Positions 27,011 through 36,936 of a stretch of DNA of 64,000 nucleotides are shown here, one piece after another. The stretch is taken from the NCBI GenBank assembly GCA_022843905.1, contig JALHMT010000013.1, forward strand, positions 1-64,000, written 5' to 3'. The DNA comes from Rubrivivax sp. (GTDB lineage: Bacteria > Pseudomonadota > Gammaproteobacteria > Burkholderiales > Burkholderiaceae_C). Numbering within the stretch: position 1 is the first letter of the stretch; each line of letters starts with the position of its first letter. The position numbers and the translations under genes were made by a program. The notes beneath the pieces are model-generated. The model was not told the DNA's origin. It worked only from the letters and a program-made list of their open reading frames with translations, and did no database searches.

Positions 27011-28230
27011 TCAGGCCGTCGACGCGGTGCCAGCGCGGCCGTGCAGGGCAGCCAGCGCTGCGGTGAACATCGAGACCGGTGGTCGGTACAGCCCACGGCC
27101 GATCATGCCTGTCTCGCCGTCGGCGGCCAGCATGGCCAGCACCACCAGCGGCGCGGCGCCCTCGGCGACCACCCGCTGCGCGTCCACCCCGACCGGCCAG
27201 GCGCCGGGCAGCCCGGGGTGCGGCAGGGCCAGCAGCCGCCGTGACATCGCTTCGGGATCGCCCGACACGTCGTCGGGCAGGAAGGGCCCGAAGGCCGCCA
27301 GTGGTTCGGGCGCAAGGGCCAGCCGCTGTGCGCCCAGGCCCAGCAGGTCGATCACTGCGCTGTCGCCGATGGCTCCGGCCAGCGGCAGGGTGTCGGGCCG
27401 GCCCGGGAAGCGCGGGCCGACCAGGCGGTTGTCGCTGCAGGTCGTCCAGCGGTCGGGCGCGCCCGCCAGCGCGATGGCGAAACTCTCGCCGTTGCCGCCG
27501 GCGCGTGTCACCAGGCCGGGCCGGTCACCCCCTTCGGCCGCGCGCAGCAGCAGCGAGCAGGCGGCCATCCAGAGCGTCAGGAAGAACAGCGGGTTGCCGG
27601 CGGTGCCGTCGGCCACCGCGTCGTCGAGGCCCCGACTGCGCAGCCGGGCGACCCAGGTGGCGTTCGCGGCCGCCGTGCGGCTGTGCAGGTCGTCGCCCTC
27701 GGCCAGGCCGGCTGCGGCCAGTGGCAGCAGTTCCACCCCGCCGACACCGGCCAGCGCCCGCGCGAGCGCAGGCGCCAGCACCAGGTCGCGGTGGCGCAGC
27801 CGCTGCAGCACAGCCGCATCGCGCGAGCCGGCGCGCGTGTCGGGGCCACCCACCGTGGACACCGGGGCCCAGGTCTTCAGTGAGGTTCCTGCAGCGTCGT
27901 GCACGACGAACAGCGGCGTCGACGGCGTGACGATGGCCGCCAGCGGCGTGACGCAGCCCAGGGGCTGCGCCGGCTGCAGGTCGAGCCTGCCGTCGAGCAG
28001 CATCGCCTCGGCTTCGTCTTCGGTGGCGGCCCAGCCCTCGTGCAGGCAGCTCATCACCACCGACGAACGCAGCACCGGCGGCGGCCGACGTGCATCGCGC
28101 AGCGGCGGGCCGGCGTGCAGCAGCTGGTGGCGCTGCAGCCCCAGCGCCTGCGCGGCGGTGTCGATGCCGGCGCAGGCCGGGCGCACGGCGAGCAGCGCCG
28201 CCAGGGCGTCGAAGCGAGGCGGCGCCACCG

Positions 28231-28234
<4 letters not shown>
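27011..28234 (-). CDS. DUF1116 protein (YlbE/AllG-like)
   Basis: The GTG at 28234 overlaps the stop of the livF-like gene (GTGA), giving 407 residues. Recognisable DUF1116 segments are HRDLVLAPALARAL, AGNPLFFLTLWMAACSLLLRAA and a C-terminal glycine-rich region. E. coli YlbE belongs to this family. From memory it is linked with FdrA and YlbF to carbamoyl transfer in oxamate/allantoin breakdown; those partners are absent here. As last gene of the long catabolic block it may act on a carbamoyl-type intermediate, which is speculative. Family call fairly good. Confidence 0.72.
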
Positions 28235-28968
<734 letters not shown>

Positions 28969-29014
28969 CGGACGGCCCTCCGCGGCGTGAGCGCCTGGGC
29001 GCGGTCCGGCGTGC

Positions 29015-29761
29015 TCATGCTGTCATCCTTTGCGCATACTTGGTGCCCAGATAGGCCTCGATCACCTTGGTGTCCGCCGCGACGGCCTGCGGCGCGCCCT
29101 GCGCGATGAGCTCGCCGTGGTGCAGCACCAGCAGCTCGTCGCACAGCGAGAACACCACCTTCATCAGGTGTTCGATCAGCAGGATGGTGACGCCGCGCGC
29201 CGCGATGGCGCGGATGAGTTCGATGGCGGCCACGATCTCGGCGCTGTTCAGGCCGGCGTTGACCTCGTCGAGCAGCAGCAGCTTCGGCTTCATCGCCAGC
29301 GACTTGGCCAGCTCCAGCCGCTTGCGCGAGGGCAGCGTGAGCGAGGCGGCCGGGTGCTCGGCCAGCGCGGCCAGGCCGACGAAGCGCAGGTGCTCCATCG
29401 CTTCGTCACGCGCCGCGGCCGGGCTGGCGGCGCGCGCGGCGAACAGCGAGCCGGCGGCCACGTTGTCCAGCACCGTCATGCGCGGAAAGGGCTGCACGAT
29501 CTGGAAGGTGCGCGACAGCCCGCGCTGCGCCGATTCGAAGGGCCGCTGGCGCGTGACGTCCTGGCCGTTGAAGTGCAGTCGCCCGGCGTCGGCGCGGTGC
29601 ACGCCGGTGACCAGGTTGACCAGCGTGGTCTTGCCCGCGCCGTTGGGGCCGATGAGGCCGACGATGCGGCCGGGTGCGAGGTCGAAGGTGACGTTGTTGA
29701 CCGCCGCCACGCCGCCGAAGCGCTTGGTCAGGCCCTGCACCTGCAGCAGAGGCGCCGTCAC
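29015..29761 (-). CDS. livG: Branched-chain-type ABC transporter ATPase, LivG-like
   Basis: The GTG at 29761 overlaps the LivM stop (GTGA), giving 248 residues. Walker A is GPNGAGKTT, Walker B KLLLLDEVNAGLN and switch His LLIEHLMKVV. The ABC signature is unusual: LTLPSRKRLELAKSLA replaces the common LSYGQQRRLEIARALA, as seen in a LivG subgroup. It forms the ATPase pair with the LivF-like protein downstream. Confidence 0.9.
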   Translation of the reverse strand: MTAPLLQVQGLTKRFGGVAAVNNVTFDLAPGRIVGLIGPNGAGKTTLVNLVTGVHRADAGRLHFNGQDVTRQRPFESAQRGLSRTFQIVQPFPRMTVLDNVAAGSLFAARAASPAAARDEAMEHLRFVGLAALAEHPAASLTLPSRKRLELAKSLAMKPKLLLLDEVNAGLNSAEIVAAIELIRAIAARGVTILLIEHLMKVVFSLCDELLVLHHGELIAQGAPQAVAADTKVIEAYLGTKYAQRMTA

Positions 29762-30726
29762 GACGTCACCCCCGGCGAGCTGGCCGACGGCGCAGCCGCC
29801 GGCGCCGTCTTCTTCGCCCGTCCCCAGCGCAGGCGGCCCAGCAGGCCGCCGGGCAGGAAGAAGATCAGCAGCACGATGACGATGCCTAGCGCGGCCTGGT
29901 TGTAGTCGAGGAAGCGCGACCACACCGTCTGTTCGATCAGCACGAAGCTGGTGGCGCCGATGACCGGCCCCAGTACCGTGCCGGGGCCGCCGAGCAGCAC
30001 CATCACCGGCACCTTCAGCGTCATCAGGATCGAGAAGGCGTCGGTGGGTGCGATGTAGGCCACCCACGAGGCCGAGATGGCGCCCGTGGTGCCGCAGAAC
30101 AGCGCCGACAGCGTGAAGGCGGTGGTCTTGGCGCGCGTGACGTCGATGCCCACCATGTCGGCGGCGTCCTCGTTCTGCTCGATGCAGCGCAGCGCGAAGC
30201 CCAGCCGCCCGCGGTCGACGAGCACGGTGATCACGAAGCAGGCCACCATCACCACCAGCATGGCGTAGAGGAAGACGCGGCCTGCGAACTCCGGCCCGCC
30301 GGGCAGGATGGGCAGGTTCAGGCCTTCGCCGCCGCCGGTGAAGTCCGACCACGACGAGGCCACCAGGCGCAGCACCTCGACGATGGAGATCGAGCCCACC
30401 GCGAAGTAGTGCCCCTTCATGCGCAGGATGCCCAGGCCCAGCAGCGCGGCGAAGACCGCGGTGACGGCGGTGGCGCCGAACCAGGCCGCGACCATCGGCA
30501 CGCCCGCGTTCTGCAGCAGCGCACCCGCATAGGCGCCCAGGCCGACGAAGGCGGCAGTGGCGAACGAGGGGTAGCCGGCGTAGCCGCCGATGAGGTTCCA
30601 CGACAGCGCCAGCGCGCAGTACATGGCCACGAAGGTGGCCTGCTGCAGGAAGTAGTTGTTGCCCGCCAGCGGCACGGCGGCCAGCACCACGGCGAAGACG
30701 GTGAAGAGCACGATCGAGTTCTTCAT
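29758..30726 (-). CDS. livM: Branched-chain-type ABC permease, LivM-like
   Basis: The ATG at 30726 overlaps the LivH stop (ATGA) and gives 322 residues with about 8-10 membrane helices. Family segments include YAGYPSFATAAFVGLGAYAGALL, MKGHYFAVGSISIVEVLRLV and GGPGTVLGPVIGATSFVLIE, the last being the conserved permease loop that contacts the ATPases. It pairs with the LivH-like permease to form the inner-membrane channel. Confidence 0.9.
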   Translation of the reverse strand: MKNSIVLFTVFAVVLAAVPLAGNNYFLQQATFVAMYCALALSWNLIGGYAGYPSFATAAFVGLGAYAGALLQNAGVPMVAAWFGATAVTAVFAALLGLGILRMKGHYFAVGSISIVEVLRLVASSWSDFTGGGEGLNLPILPGGPEFAGRVFLYAMLVVMVACFVITVLVDRGRLGFALRCIEQNEDAADMVGIDVTRAKTTAFTLSALFCGTTGAISASWVAYIAPTDAFSILMTLKVPVMVLLGGPGTVLGPVIGATSFVLIEQTVWSRFLDYNQAALGIVIVLLIFFLPGGLLGRLRWGRAKKTAPAAAPSASSPGVTS

Positions 30727-31583
30727 TCGTAACCTCGTTTGCCCAGCAGCCCGGTGGGCCGGGTCATCAGCAGCACCAGCATCAGGACGAAGCCGATGAG
30801 CACCGCGTTCTGCGGCCCGAACCAGTGGCCCGAGAAAGATTCGATGAGGCCCAGGGCCAGCCCGCCCACCAGCGCGCCGGGCACCGTGCCCAGACCGCCG
30901 ATCACGCACACCACGAAGGCCTTGCCCAGCAGCAGGCCCGACAGGTTGGTGGTGATGGGGAACACCAGCGCCATCAGCGCGCCGCAGGCGCCGGCCAGGC
31001 CGCAGCCGATGGCGAAGGTCATGGCGTAGACACGGTTGATGCGGATGCCCATCAGCTCGGCCGCGTCACGGTCCATGCGCACGGCCACGATGGCGCGGCC
31101 GGCGCGCGAGGTGCGCATCACGACGTAGAGCGTCATCGTCAGCGCCAGCGCCAGCGCGAAGGCGATGACGCGGTCCCAGGCCAGCACCACCGGGCCCAGG
31201 GCCAGGGTGCCCAGGTCCAGCGTCACGCGGCGCGGGGTGGCGTCGAACACCACGTTCATCGCGTTGTAGAGGATGAGATCGAGGCCGAAAGTCACCGTCA
31301 GCGTGGTCAGCACCGGCTGGCGCACCAGCCGGTTGATCATCGACATCTGCACGGCCCAGCCCAGCAGGAACATCAGTGCCGCCACCGGGATCAGCGCCAG
31401 CAGCGGGTGCAGCTTCCAGTGCAGCCAGGCGAAGTAGGTGAGGTAGCCGCCCAGGATGATGATGGAGCCGTGCAGCATGTTGATGACGTTCAGCACGCCC
31501 CACACCAGCGAGAAGCCGACCGCCAGGCACGCATAGAGCGCACCCAGGGTCAGGCCGTTGACGATGACCTGCAGGTAGACCAT
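30723..31583 (-). CDS. livH: Branched-chain-type ABC permease, LivH-like
   Basis: The 286-residue permease has about eight membrane helices. It shows LivH hallmarks: NGLTLGALYACLAVGFSLVWGVLNVINMLHG at the N-terminus and FVVCVIGGLGTVPGALVGGLALGLIES near the C-terminus. The gene starts 21 bp after the binding-protein stop and overlaps the LivM gene. Part of a single transporter with the two binding proteins upstream. Confidence 0.9.
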   Translation of the reverse strand: MVYLQVIVNGLTLGALYACLAVGFSLVWGVLNVINMLHGSIIILGGYLTYFAWLHWKLHPLLALIPVAALMFLLGWAVQMSMINRLVRQPVLTTLTVTFGLDLILYNAMNVVFDATPRRVTLDLGTLALGPVVLAWDRVIAFALALALTMTLYVVMRTSRAGRAIVAVRMDRDAAELMGIRINRVYAMTFAIGCGLAGACGALMALVFPITTNLSGLLLGKAFVVCVIGGLGTVPGALVGGLALGLIESFSGHWFGPQNAVLIGFVLMLVLLMTRPTGLLGKRGYE

Positions 31584-31604
31584 GGTGCTTGCCGGTGTGC
31601 CGGT

Positions 31605-32810
31605 TCAGCGCGTGGCCATGGCGGCCAGCGTGCCCGCCTTGATGGCCACCGGGAACAAGGGCACCACCTTGCCGCCCTGCACCTGCACGATGGGCAGGTC
31701 GCGGCCCTGGTTCATGCCGTTGGCGCCGAACTTCACCGGACCGTAGAAGGTCAGGATGTCGATCGAGGCCAGCGCGTCGCGCACCTTGGCGCGGTCGGTC
31801 GTGCCGGCCTTCTCGATGGCCTTCTGCAGCGTGACCAGCGCCGCGGCGGCCGAGGCGTGCACGTAGTCGGGGTCCTTCTTCTCGCGCGCCACGAACTCCT
31901 TGTAGAAGGCCTCGGTGGAGCCGAACACGTCGTCGGACTTGTAGGTCAGGGAGTGGTGCCACCACGAGGCGCTGGTGACGCCGTCGGCCAGCTTGCCCAG
32001 GCCGTCGATGAACTCGCGGTAGGCGGGGCCGGTGATCATGGTGATGATGGGCGCGCTGAGCTTGGCGTCGGCCATCTGCTTGCGTGCCAGGATCAGGTCC
32101 TGCGTGTAGCCGGTGATGAAGATCCACTGCGGCGCGGCCGACTTGATCTTCAGCAGCGCGGCGGCGTGGTCCAGCGTGCCCACGGGGTAGAAGTCGCTGT
32201 AGACGACCTCCAGGCCGGCGGCTTCGGCGGCCTTCTTCATCTCGGTGGCCATGGCGCGCGGGAAGACGTCCTCGCGACCGAGGATGGCGATCTTCTTCGT
32301 GCCCGGGATCAGCTTGGTGAACAGCGAGGCCATGTTCTGCACGATGCCGCCGTTGGGCGCCAGCGTGCCGAACATGTACTTGTAGCCCTGGTTGAAGACC
32401 GACTCGCTGCTGGCCACCGAGGCCATCACCGGCACGCCGTAGCGTTCGGCCACGCCGGCCACCACCTTGGTGTGGCCCGAGCCGAAGGGTGCGGTCAGGA
32501 AGTCGACCTTGTCCTGGGTGATCAGGCGCTCGGCGATCTGCTGCGCGCGCTTCTCGTCGCTCTGGTAGTCGTAGGTGGTCAGCTCGACCTTCATCTTCTT
32601 GCCGCCCACGCTGATGCCGCCGGCGGCGTTCACGCGCTTGAGCCACATGTCGTAGGCCACCTGCTGCTTCTTGCCTTCGTCGGCGAGGCCGCCGGTCAGC
32701 GCCAGCGGCGCGCCGATGCGGATGACGTCCTGCGCCAGGGCGTTGCCGCCGGTGGTCAGAGAGGCGGCGGCGGCGGCCGCGAGGGCGGCCTGGAAGAGTC
32801 TTCGGTTCAT
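31605..32810 (-). CDS. ABC substrate-binding protein (LivJ/amide-urea type), copy 2
   Basis: The 401-residue exported protein starts with signal peptide MNRRLFQAALAAAAAASLTTGGNALAQ, after an AGGAG site. It continues with DVIRIGAPLALTGGLADEGKKQQVAYDMWLKRVNAAGGI, typical of periplasmic Leu/Ile/Val- and amide-binding proteins. It is close in sequence and identical in length to the protein encoded at 33721-34926, the two flanking a PhyH dioxygenase gene. It delivers ligand to the LivHMGF complex encoded directly downstream. Ligand unknown. Confidence 0.88.
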   Translation of the reverse strand: MNRRLFQAALAAAAAASLTTGGNALAQDVIRIGAPLALTGGLADEGKKQQVAYDMWLKRVNAAGGISVGGKKMKVELTTYDYQSDEKRAQQIAERLITQDKVDFLTAPFGSGHTKVVAGVAERYGVPVMASVASSESVFNQGYKYMFGTLAPNGGIVQNMASLFTKLIPGTKKIAILGREDVFPRAMATEMKKAAEAAGLEVVYSDFYPVGTLDHAAALLKIKSAAPQWIFITGYTQDLILARKQMADAKLSAPIITMITGPAYREFIDGLGKLADGVTSASWWHHSLTYKSDDVFGSTEAFYKEFVAREKKDPDYVHASAAAALVTLQKAIEKAGTTDRAKVRDALASIDILTFYGPVKFGANGMNQGRDLPIVQVQGGKVVPLFPVAIKAGTLAAMATR

Positions 32811-32878
32811 GGGTGCTCCTGGGGTGTCGGGTGAAATGAACGGGGCAGGGCGGCTCGCGCCCGTCGGGGTGTGCTGGC

Positions 32879-33709
32879 CTATTCGACGGGCTCCATGTCG
32901 GAGGCCTGCCGGATTTCGCCGTCCTTGTAGGCGCCCCAGCTCTGGCCGAGCTGCTGCATCGACAGGGGATCGAGGTCGTGGCGCGGCAGGGCGTCGGCGT
33001 CCCAGTGGCCGAAGCGGTCGACACCGCGCACCAGCGTGGCCTTGCCGCGGCCCGTGGCCATGCGAACCTCGGTGGGGATGTAGAAGAAGGCGAAGCCCAC
33101 GCGCCGTTCGTGCGAGCGGTTGGGCAGCGAGCTGTGGGCCGTCTGCTCGTGGTGCAGCGAGAACTGGCCGGCGGACAAGGGCATCTCGACCGCCGTGGCT
33201 TCGTCGATCTCGGTCAGCGTCTGGCCCTTGGCCAGCATGTTGTCCTTGGCGAAGGTCTCCACGTGCCGCAGCGCCGGGCCGCGGTGCGTGCCCGGCGACA
33301 CGCGCAGGCAGCCGTGCAGCGACGAGGCCTCGCTCAGCGCCACCCAGGCCGTCACCTCGCGGTGCGGCGTGAGGCCGAAGTAGGCCGAGTCCTGGTGCCA
33401 GGACACGTAGCGCGGGTCGCGCGCGTCCTTGGCGAAGATCGAGGCGCCGAACAGCAGGATGTCGGGCCCGATGAGGTCTTCCACCGCGTCGAGGATGGCC
33501 GGCGTGCGGGCGATGTCCACCAGCCAGGGGAATGCCAGGTGGCCCTTGATCTTCAGCGTGCGGTTGGCGTCGTGGCCCATGGCCGCCTCGTAGGCCTCGA
33601 TGCGGCCGCGATAGTCGGCGGCGCGCCCGGCGTCGAAGGCGCGGAAGGGGAAGGCGTAGCCCCGTGTGTGGAAGTGCTCCACCTGCTCGGCCGTGAGGTG
33701 CTTGGGCAT
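32879..33709 (-). CDS. Phytanoyl-CoA dioxygenase (PhyH) family Fe(II)/2-oxoglutarate oxygenase
   Basis: ATG 33709, following GAAGGAGG, gives 276 residues. The iron facial triad is visible as WHQDSAYFG (His and Asp) and the distal His in HEQTAHSSLPNRSHERRVGFAF, whose Arg would bind 2-oxoglutarate. Family members hydroxylate varied small molecules such as phytanoyl-CoA, ectoine or phosphonates. Inserted between two paralogous binding-protein genes in a catabolic block, it probably hydroxylates or demethylates the imported compound or an intermediate; that is inference. Cytoplasmic, no signal peptide. Confidence 0.87.
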   Translation of the reverse strand: MPKHLTAEQVEHFHTRGYAFPFRAFDAGRAADYRGRIEAYEAAMGHDANRTLKIKGHLAFPWLVDIARTPAILDAVEDLIGPDILLFGASIFAKDARDPRYVSWHQDSAYFGLTPHREVTAWVALSEASSLHGCLRVSPGTHRGPALRHVETFAKDNMLAKGQTLTEIDEATAVEMPLSAGQFSLHHEQTAHSSLPNRSHERRVGFAFFYIPTEVRMATGRGKATLVRGVDRFGHWDADALPRHDLDPLSMQQLGQSWGAYKDGEIRQASDMEPVE

Positions 33710-33720
33710 GGCGGCCTCCT

Positions 33721-34926
33721 TCAGCGCGGCATCGGCTTCAGCGCCGCCTGCTGCATGTCCACCGGGAACAGCACCACCGGCTTGCCGCCCTGGATCTGGA
33801 TGATGGGCAGGTTGCGGTTGCCGTTCATGCCGTCGGCGCGGAACTTGATGGGGCCGTAGAAGGTCTTGATGTCGGTGGCGGCGATGGCGTTGCGCAGCGC
33901 TTCGGGCTGCAGCGAGCCGCTCTTCTCGATGGCCTTCTGGATGACGATGAGCGCGGCGGCCGACGAGGCGTGCACGTAGTCGGGGTCCTGCCCGGTCTTC
34001 TTGCGCACCGCGTCGGCGAAGGCCTGCGTGCTGCCGAAGACGTCGTCGGCCGTGTAGGTCTGCGACGGGTGCCACCAGGTGGCCGAGGTGACGTTCTCGG
34101 CCAGCGCGCCCAGGCTGTCGACGAACTCCTTGTAGGCCGGGCCGGTGATCATGGTGATGGCCGGCGCGCTCATGCGCAGGTCGGCCATCTGCTTGCGCAC
34201 CAGCACCAGGTCCTTGGTGTAGCCGGTGACGAAGATCCAGTCGGGGGTGGTCGCCTTCATCTGCGTCAGCGCCGAGGCGTGGTCCAGCGTGCCCACCGGG
34301 TACAGCTCGTTGTAGACCAGCTCCAGTCCGGCCTTCTTCGCCTGTTCGGCCATGGTGCTGGCCATCACCTTGGGGAAGACATCGGCGCGGCCCAGCACCG
34401 CCACGCGCTTCACGCCGGGCTGCTTGTCGCGCATCAGCCCGATCATCGCGTCGATCAGGCCGACCGACGGCGCCAGCGTGCCGAACAGCGTCTTGTAGCC
34501 CTGGTTGTGCACCGGCTCGGCCGAGGCCACCGCGACGATGGGGATGCCGTAGCGCTCGGCCACGCCGGCCACCACCTTGGTGTGGCCCGAGCCGAAGGGC
34601 GCCGTCATGACGTGCACCTTGTCGACGGTGATCAGGCGCTCGGCGAGCTGCTGCGCGCGCTTCTCGTCGGTCTGGTAGTCGTAGAACACCAGTTCGACCT
34701 TGCGCTTGCTGCCGCCCAGCGTGATGCCGCCGGCGGCGTTGATGCGTTCCAGCCAGAGCTCGTAGCCGGCCTGCTGCTTCTTGCCTTCGTCGGCCAGGCC
34801 GCCGGTCAGGGCCAGCGGTGCACCGATGCGGATGACGTCCTGCGCCAGCGTGCTCGGCGGCGCGAGCAGGGCGCCGGCCGACAAGGCCAGCGAGGCGAAC
34901 AGGCGGCGGGGGCGTTTCGATGTCAT
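33721..34926 (-). CDS. ABC substrate-binding protein (LivJ/amide-urea type), copy 1
   Basis: This 401-residue protein has a signal peptide (MTSKRPRRLFASLALSAGALLAPPSTLAQ) after an AGGAG site. Its mature sequence is closely related to the downstream copy: both share DVIRIGAPLALTGGLADEGKKQQ and APFGSGHTKVVAGVAERYG. Differences are concentrated in the middle and C-terminal parts (for example AEPVHNQGYKTLF against SESVFNQGYKYMF). A tandem duplication with later divergence is likely, possibly giving two ligand specificities for one permease. Confidence 0.88.
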   Translation of the reverse strand: MTSKRPRRLFASLALSAGALLAPPSTLAQDVIRIGAPLALTGGLADEGKKQQAGYELWLERINAAGGITLGGSKRKVELVFYDYQTDEKRAQQLAERLITVDKVHVMTAPFGSGHTKVVAGVAERYGIPIVAVASAEPVHNQGYKTLFGTLAPSVGLIDAMIGLMRDKQPGVKRVAVLGRADVFPKVMASTMAEQAKKAGLELVYNELYPVGTLDHASALTQMKATTPDWIFVTGYTKDLVLVRKQMADLRMSAPAITMITGPAYKEFVDSLGALAENVTSATWWHPSQTYTADDVFGSTQAFADAVRKKTGQDPDYVHASSAAALIVIQKAIEKSGSLQPEALRNAIAATDIKTFYGPIKFRADGMNGNRNLPIIQIQGGKPVVLFPVDMQQAALKPMPR

Positions 34927-34974
34927 GGCAGCTCCTGGGGTGGCGGGCGGGACGGGGGTGGTGGGCGCGCGGGA

Positions 34975-35632
34975 TCAGGCCGCGCGTCGGAACAGGCGAT
35001 CGAGCAGGCGGCGCCAGCGCGCCTTCAGCACCTGCAGCAGCAGCGAGGTGGCGCTCAGCGGCGCGCCGGCGGGGCGCGCCGGCGCCGGCGCCGTCGGCAA
35101 GGCGGGCGGGACGATGGGCGCAGGGTCGTCCTGGGGCAGCCAGACAGGCACTTCTGCGACGATGGGCAGGGCGGCCGCAGGCTCGGCCGCCGCCGGCATC
35201 GCCTGCAGCCGTGCCGCCAGGTTGGTCGCAAACTGCGCCGTCAGCGCCGAGGCCAGCTCGCGCACCAGGCCGCCGCGGCTGAACTGGGCGAGCTGGCCGG
35301 TCAGCGCGTAGTCGACGTCCACCGACACGCGCGTGCCGCTGCCGGCCGCTTCCAGCGCGAAGGCCACCGCACCCTTGACGCGCGACTGTGTGCGCTTGTC
35401 GATGGCCGCGCCTTCGAAGCGGCCGCGCCGTGCGGCGTCTTCCAGCGTCGGCTTGCCGCTGCCCGCGAACCCGGCGCTGATGGGCCCGAGCTTGACGTCG
35501 AAGCGCAGCGGCCAGTCGCCGTCCACCGCCGGGCCGGTGATCGAGGCACCCGGCAGGCAGGACACCAGCAGCTCGACGTCGGCGAAGGCTGGCCAGGCCG
35601 CGTCGGGCGGCACGGGCAGCTCGAAGTGCTGT

Positions 35633-35643
<11 letters not shown>
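34975..35643 (-). CDS. CoxG-like SRPBCC protein of the molybdenum hydroxylase operon
   Basis: ATG 35643 overlaps the end of the 2Fe-2S subunit gene by 11 bp and gives 222 residues. The first ~145 residues are a CoxG/SRPBCC domain (LEQHFELPVPPDAAWPAFADVELLVSCLPGASI, GVRV-like core). A Pro/Ala-rich linker follows, then a C-terminal basic helix (LKARWRRLLDRLFRRAA) likely to touch the membrane. CoxG-type proteins accompany CoxMSL-type hydroxylases and help anchor or mature the enzyme. No catalytic role expected. Confidence 0.82.
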
Positions 35644-36114
<471 letters not shown>

Positions 36115-36118
<4 letters not shown>

Positions 36119-36936
36119 GCGGCGCTCACGTCGTTCACGTCCTGCAGCGCGCGGCGCAGCATCTCGGCGTGCATCTCGCGCTCGTAGGCGTCCTCGATGC
36201 CGGCGTCGTCGAGCCAGCGGGCCCGGCCCGGCGCCGTCTTCAGTGCTGCCAGCGTGTCTTCGCCGTCAGCCAGCTGGGGCACGCCGTCGAGCGAACCCAT
36301 CACGGCGCGAGCGATGCCCTGGCCGGGGTCGACCCACACGGCAGCGATGGCCTCGGCGAACTCACCCGGCTTGCGGCAGACCTTGCGATAGGACCAGCGC
36401 GCCGCTGCAGACAAGCGCGGCACCTCGACGGCCACCAGCAGCTCGTCGTCGCGCAGCGCCGTGGTGAAGGGGCCCTGCAGGAAGTCCCCGACCGCGACGC
36501 GCCGCTCGCCTTCGGGGCCGGCCAGCAGCATCGTGGCGCCCAGCAGGCACATCGTGCTGACCCAGTCGGCTGCCGGGTCGGCATGCGCCAGGCTGCCGCC
36601 CAGCGTGCCGCGGTTGCGCACCGCTCGGTAGGCGATGCCCGCGGCCACGTGGGGCAGCAGGCCGCGTGTCACGTCGGGCAGCTCGCCGTCTTCGATGCGC
36701 GCGTGCGTCACGGCCGCGCCGATGCGCAGTGCGTGGTCGGTCAGCGCGAAACCGCGCAGCGACTCGATGCCGCTGACGTCGACCAGCCGATCCACCTGCA
36801 CCAGCCGCAGGTTCAGCATGGGCGCCAGCGACTGGCTGCCGCCGCAGACCTTGGCCAGCAGGTCGCCGGCCCGCAACAGCGTGGCGGCCTGCGCCGTGCT
36901 GCCGGCGCGGCAATACTCGAACGGCGCCGGCTTCAT
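36115..36936 (-). CDS. Molybdenum hydroxylase medium subunit, FAD-binding
   Basis: ATG 36936 overlaps the large-subunit stop and gives 273 residues, normal for CoxM/XdhB-type subunits. FAD-binding motifs KVCGGSQSLAPMLNLRL (about 33-50) and NRGTLGGSLAHADPAAD are present, followed by the C-terminal CO_deh_flav_C-like domain. It accepts electrons from the 2Fe-2S subunit and passes them to NAD, quinone or another acceptor. Confidence 0.92.

Noticed and set aside
24670-27066. 798-codon plus-strand frame and similar ones at 30825-32834, 33970-35847 and 37125-39041
   Set aside because: All are antisense shadows of recognised lldP/ldhA, transporter and hydroxylase genes, rich in Gln/Arg/His with no motifs.
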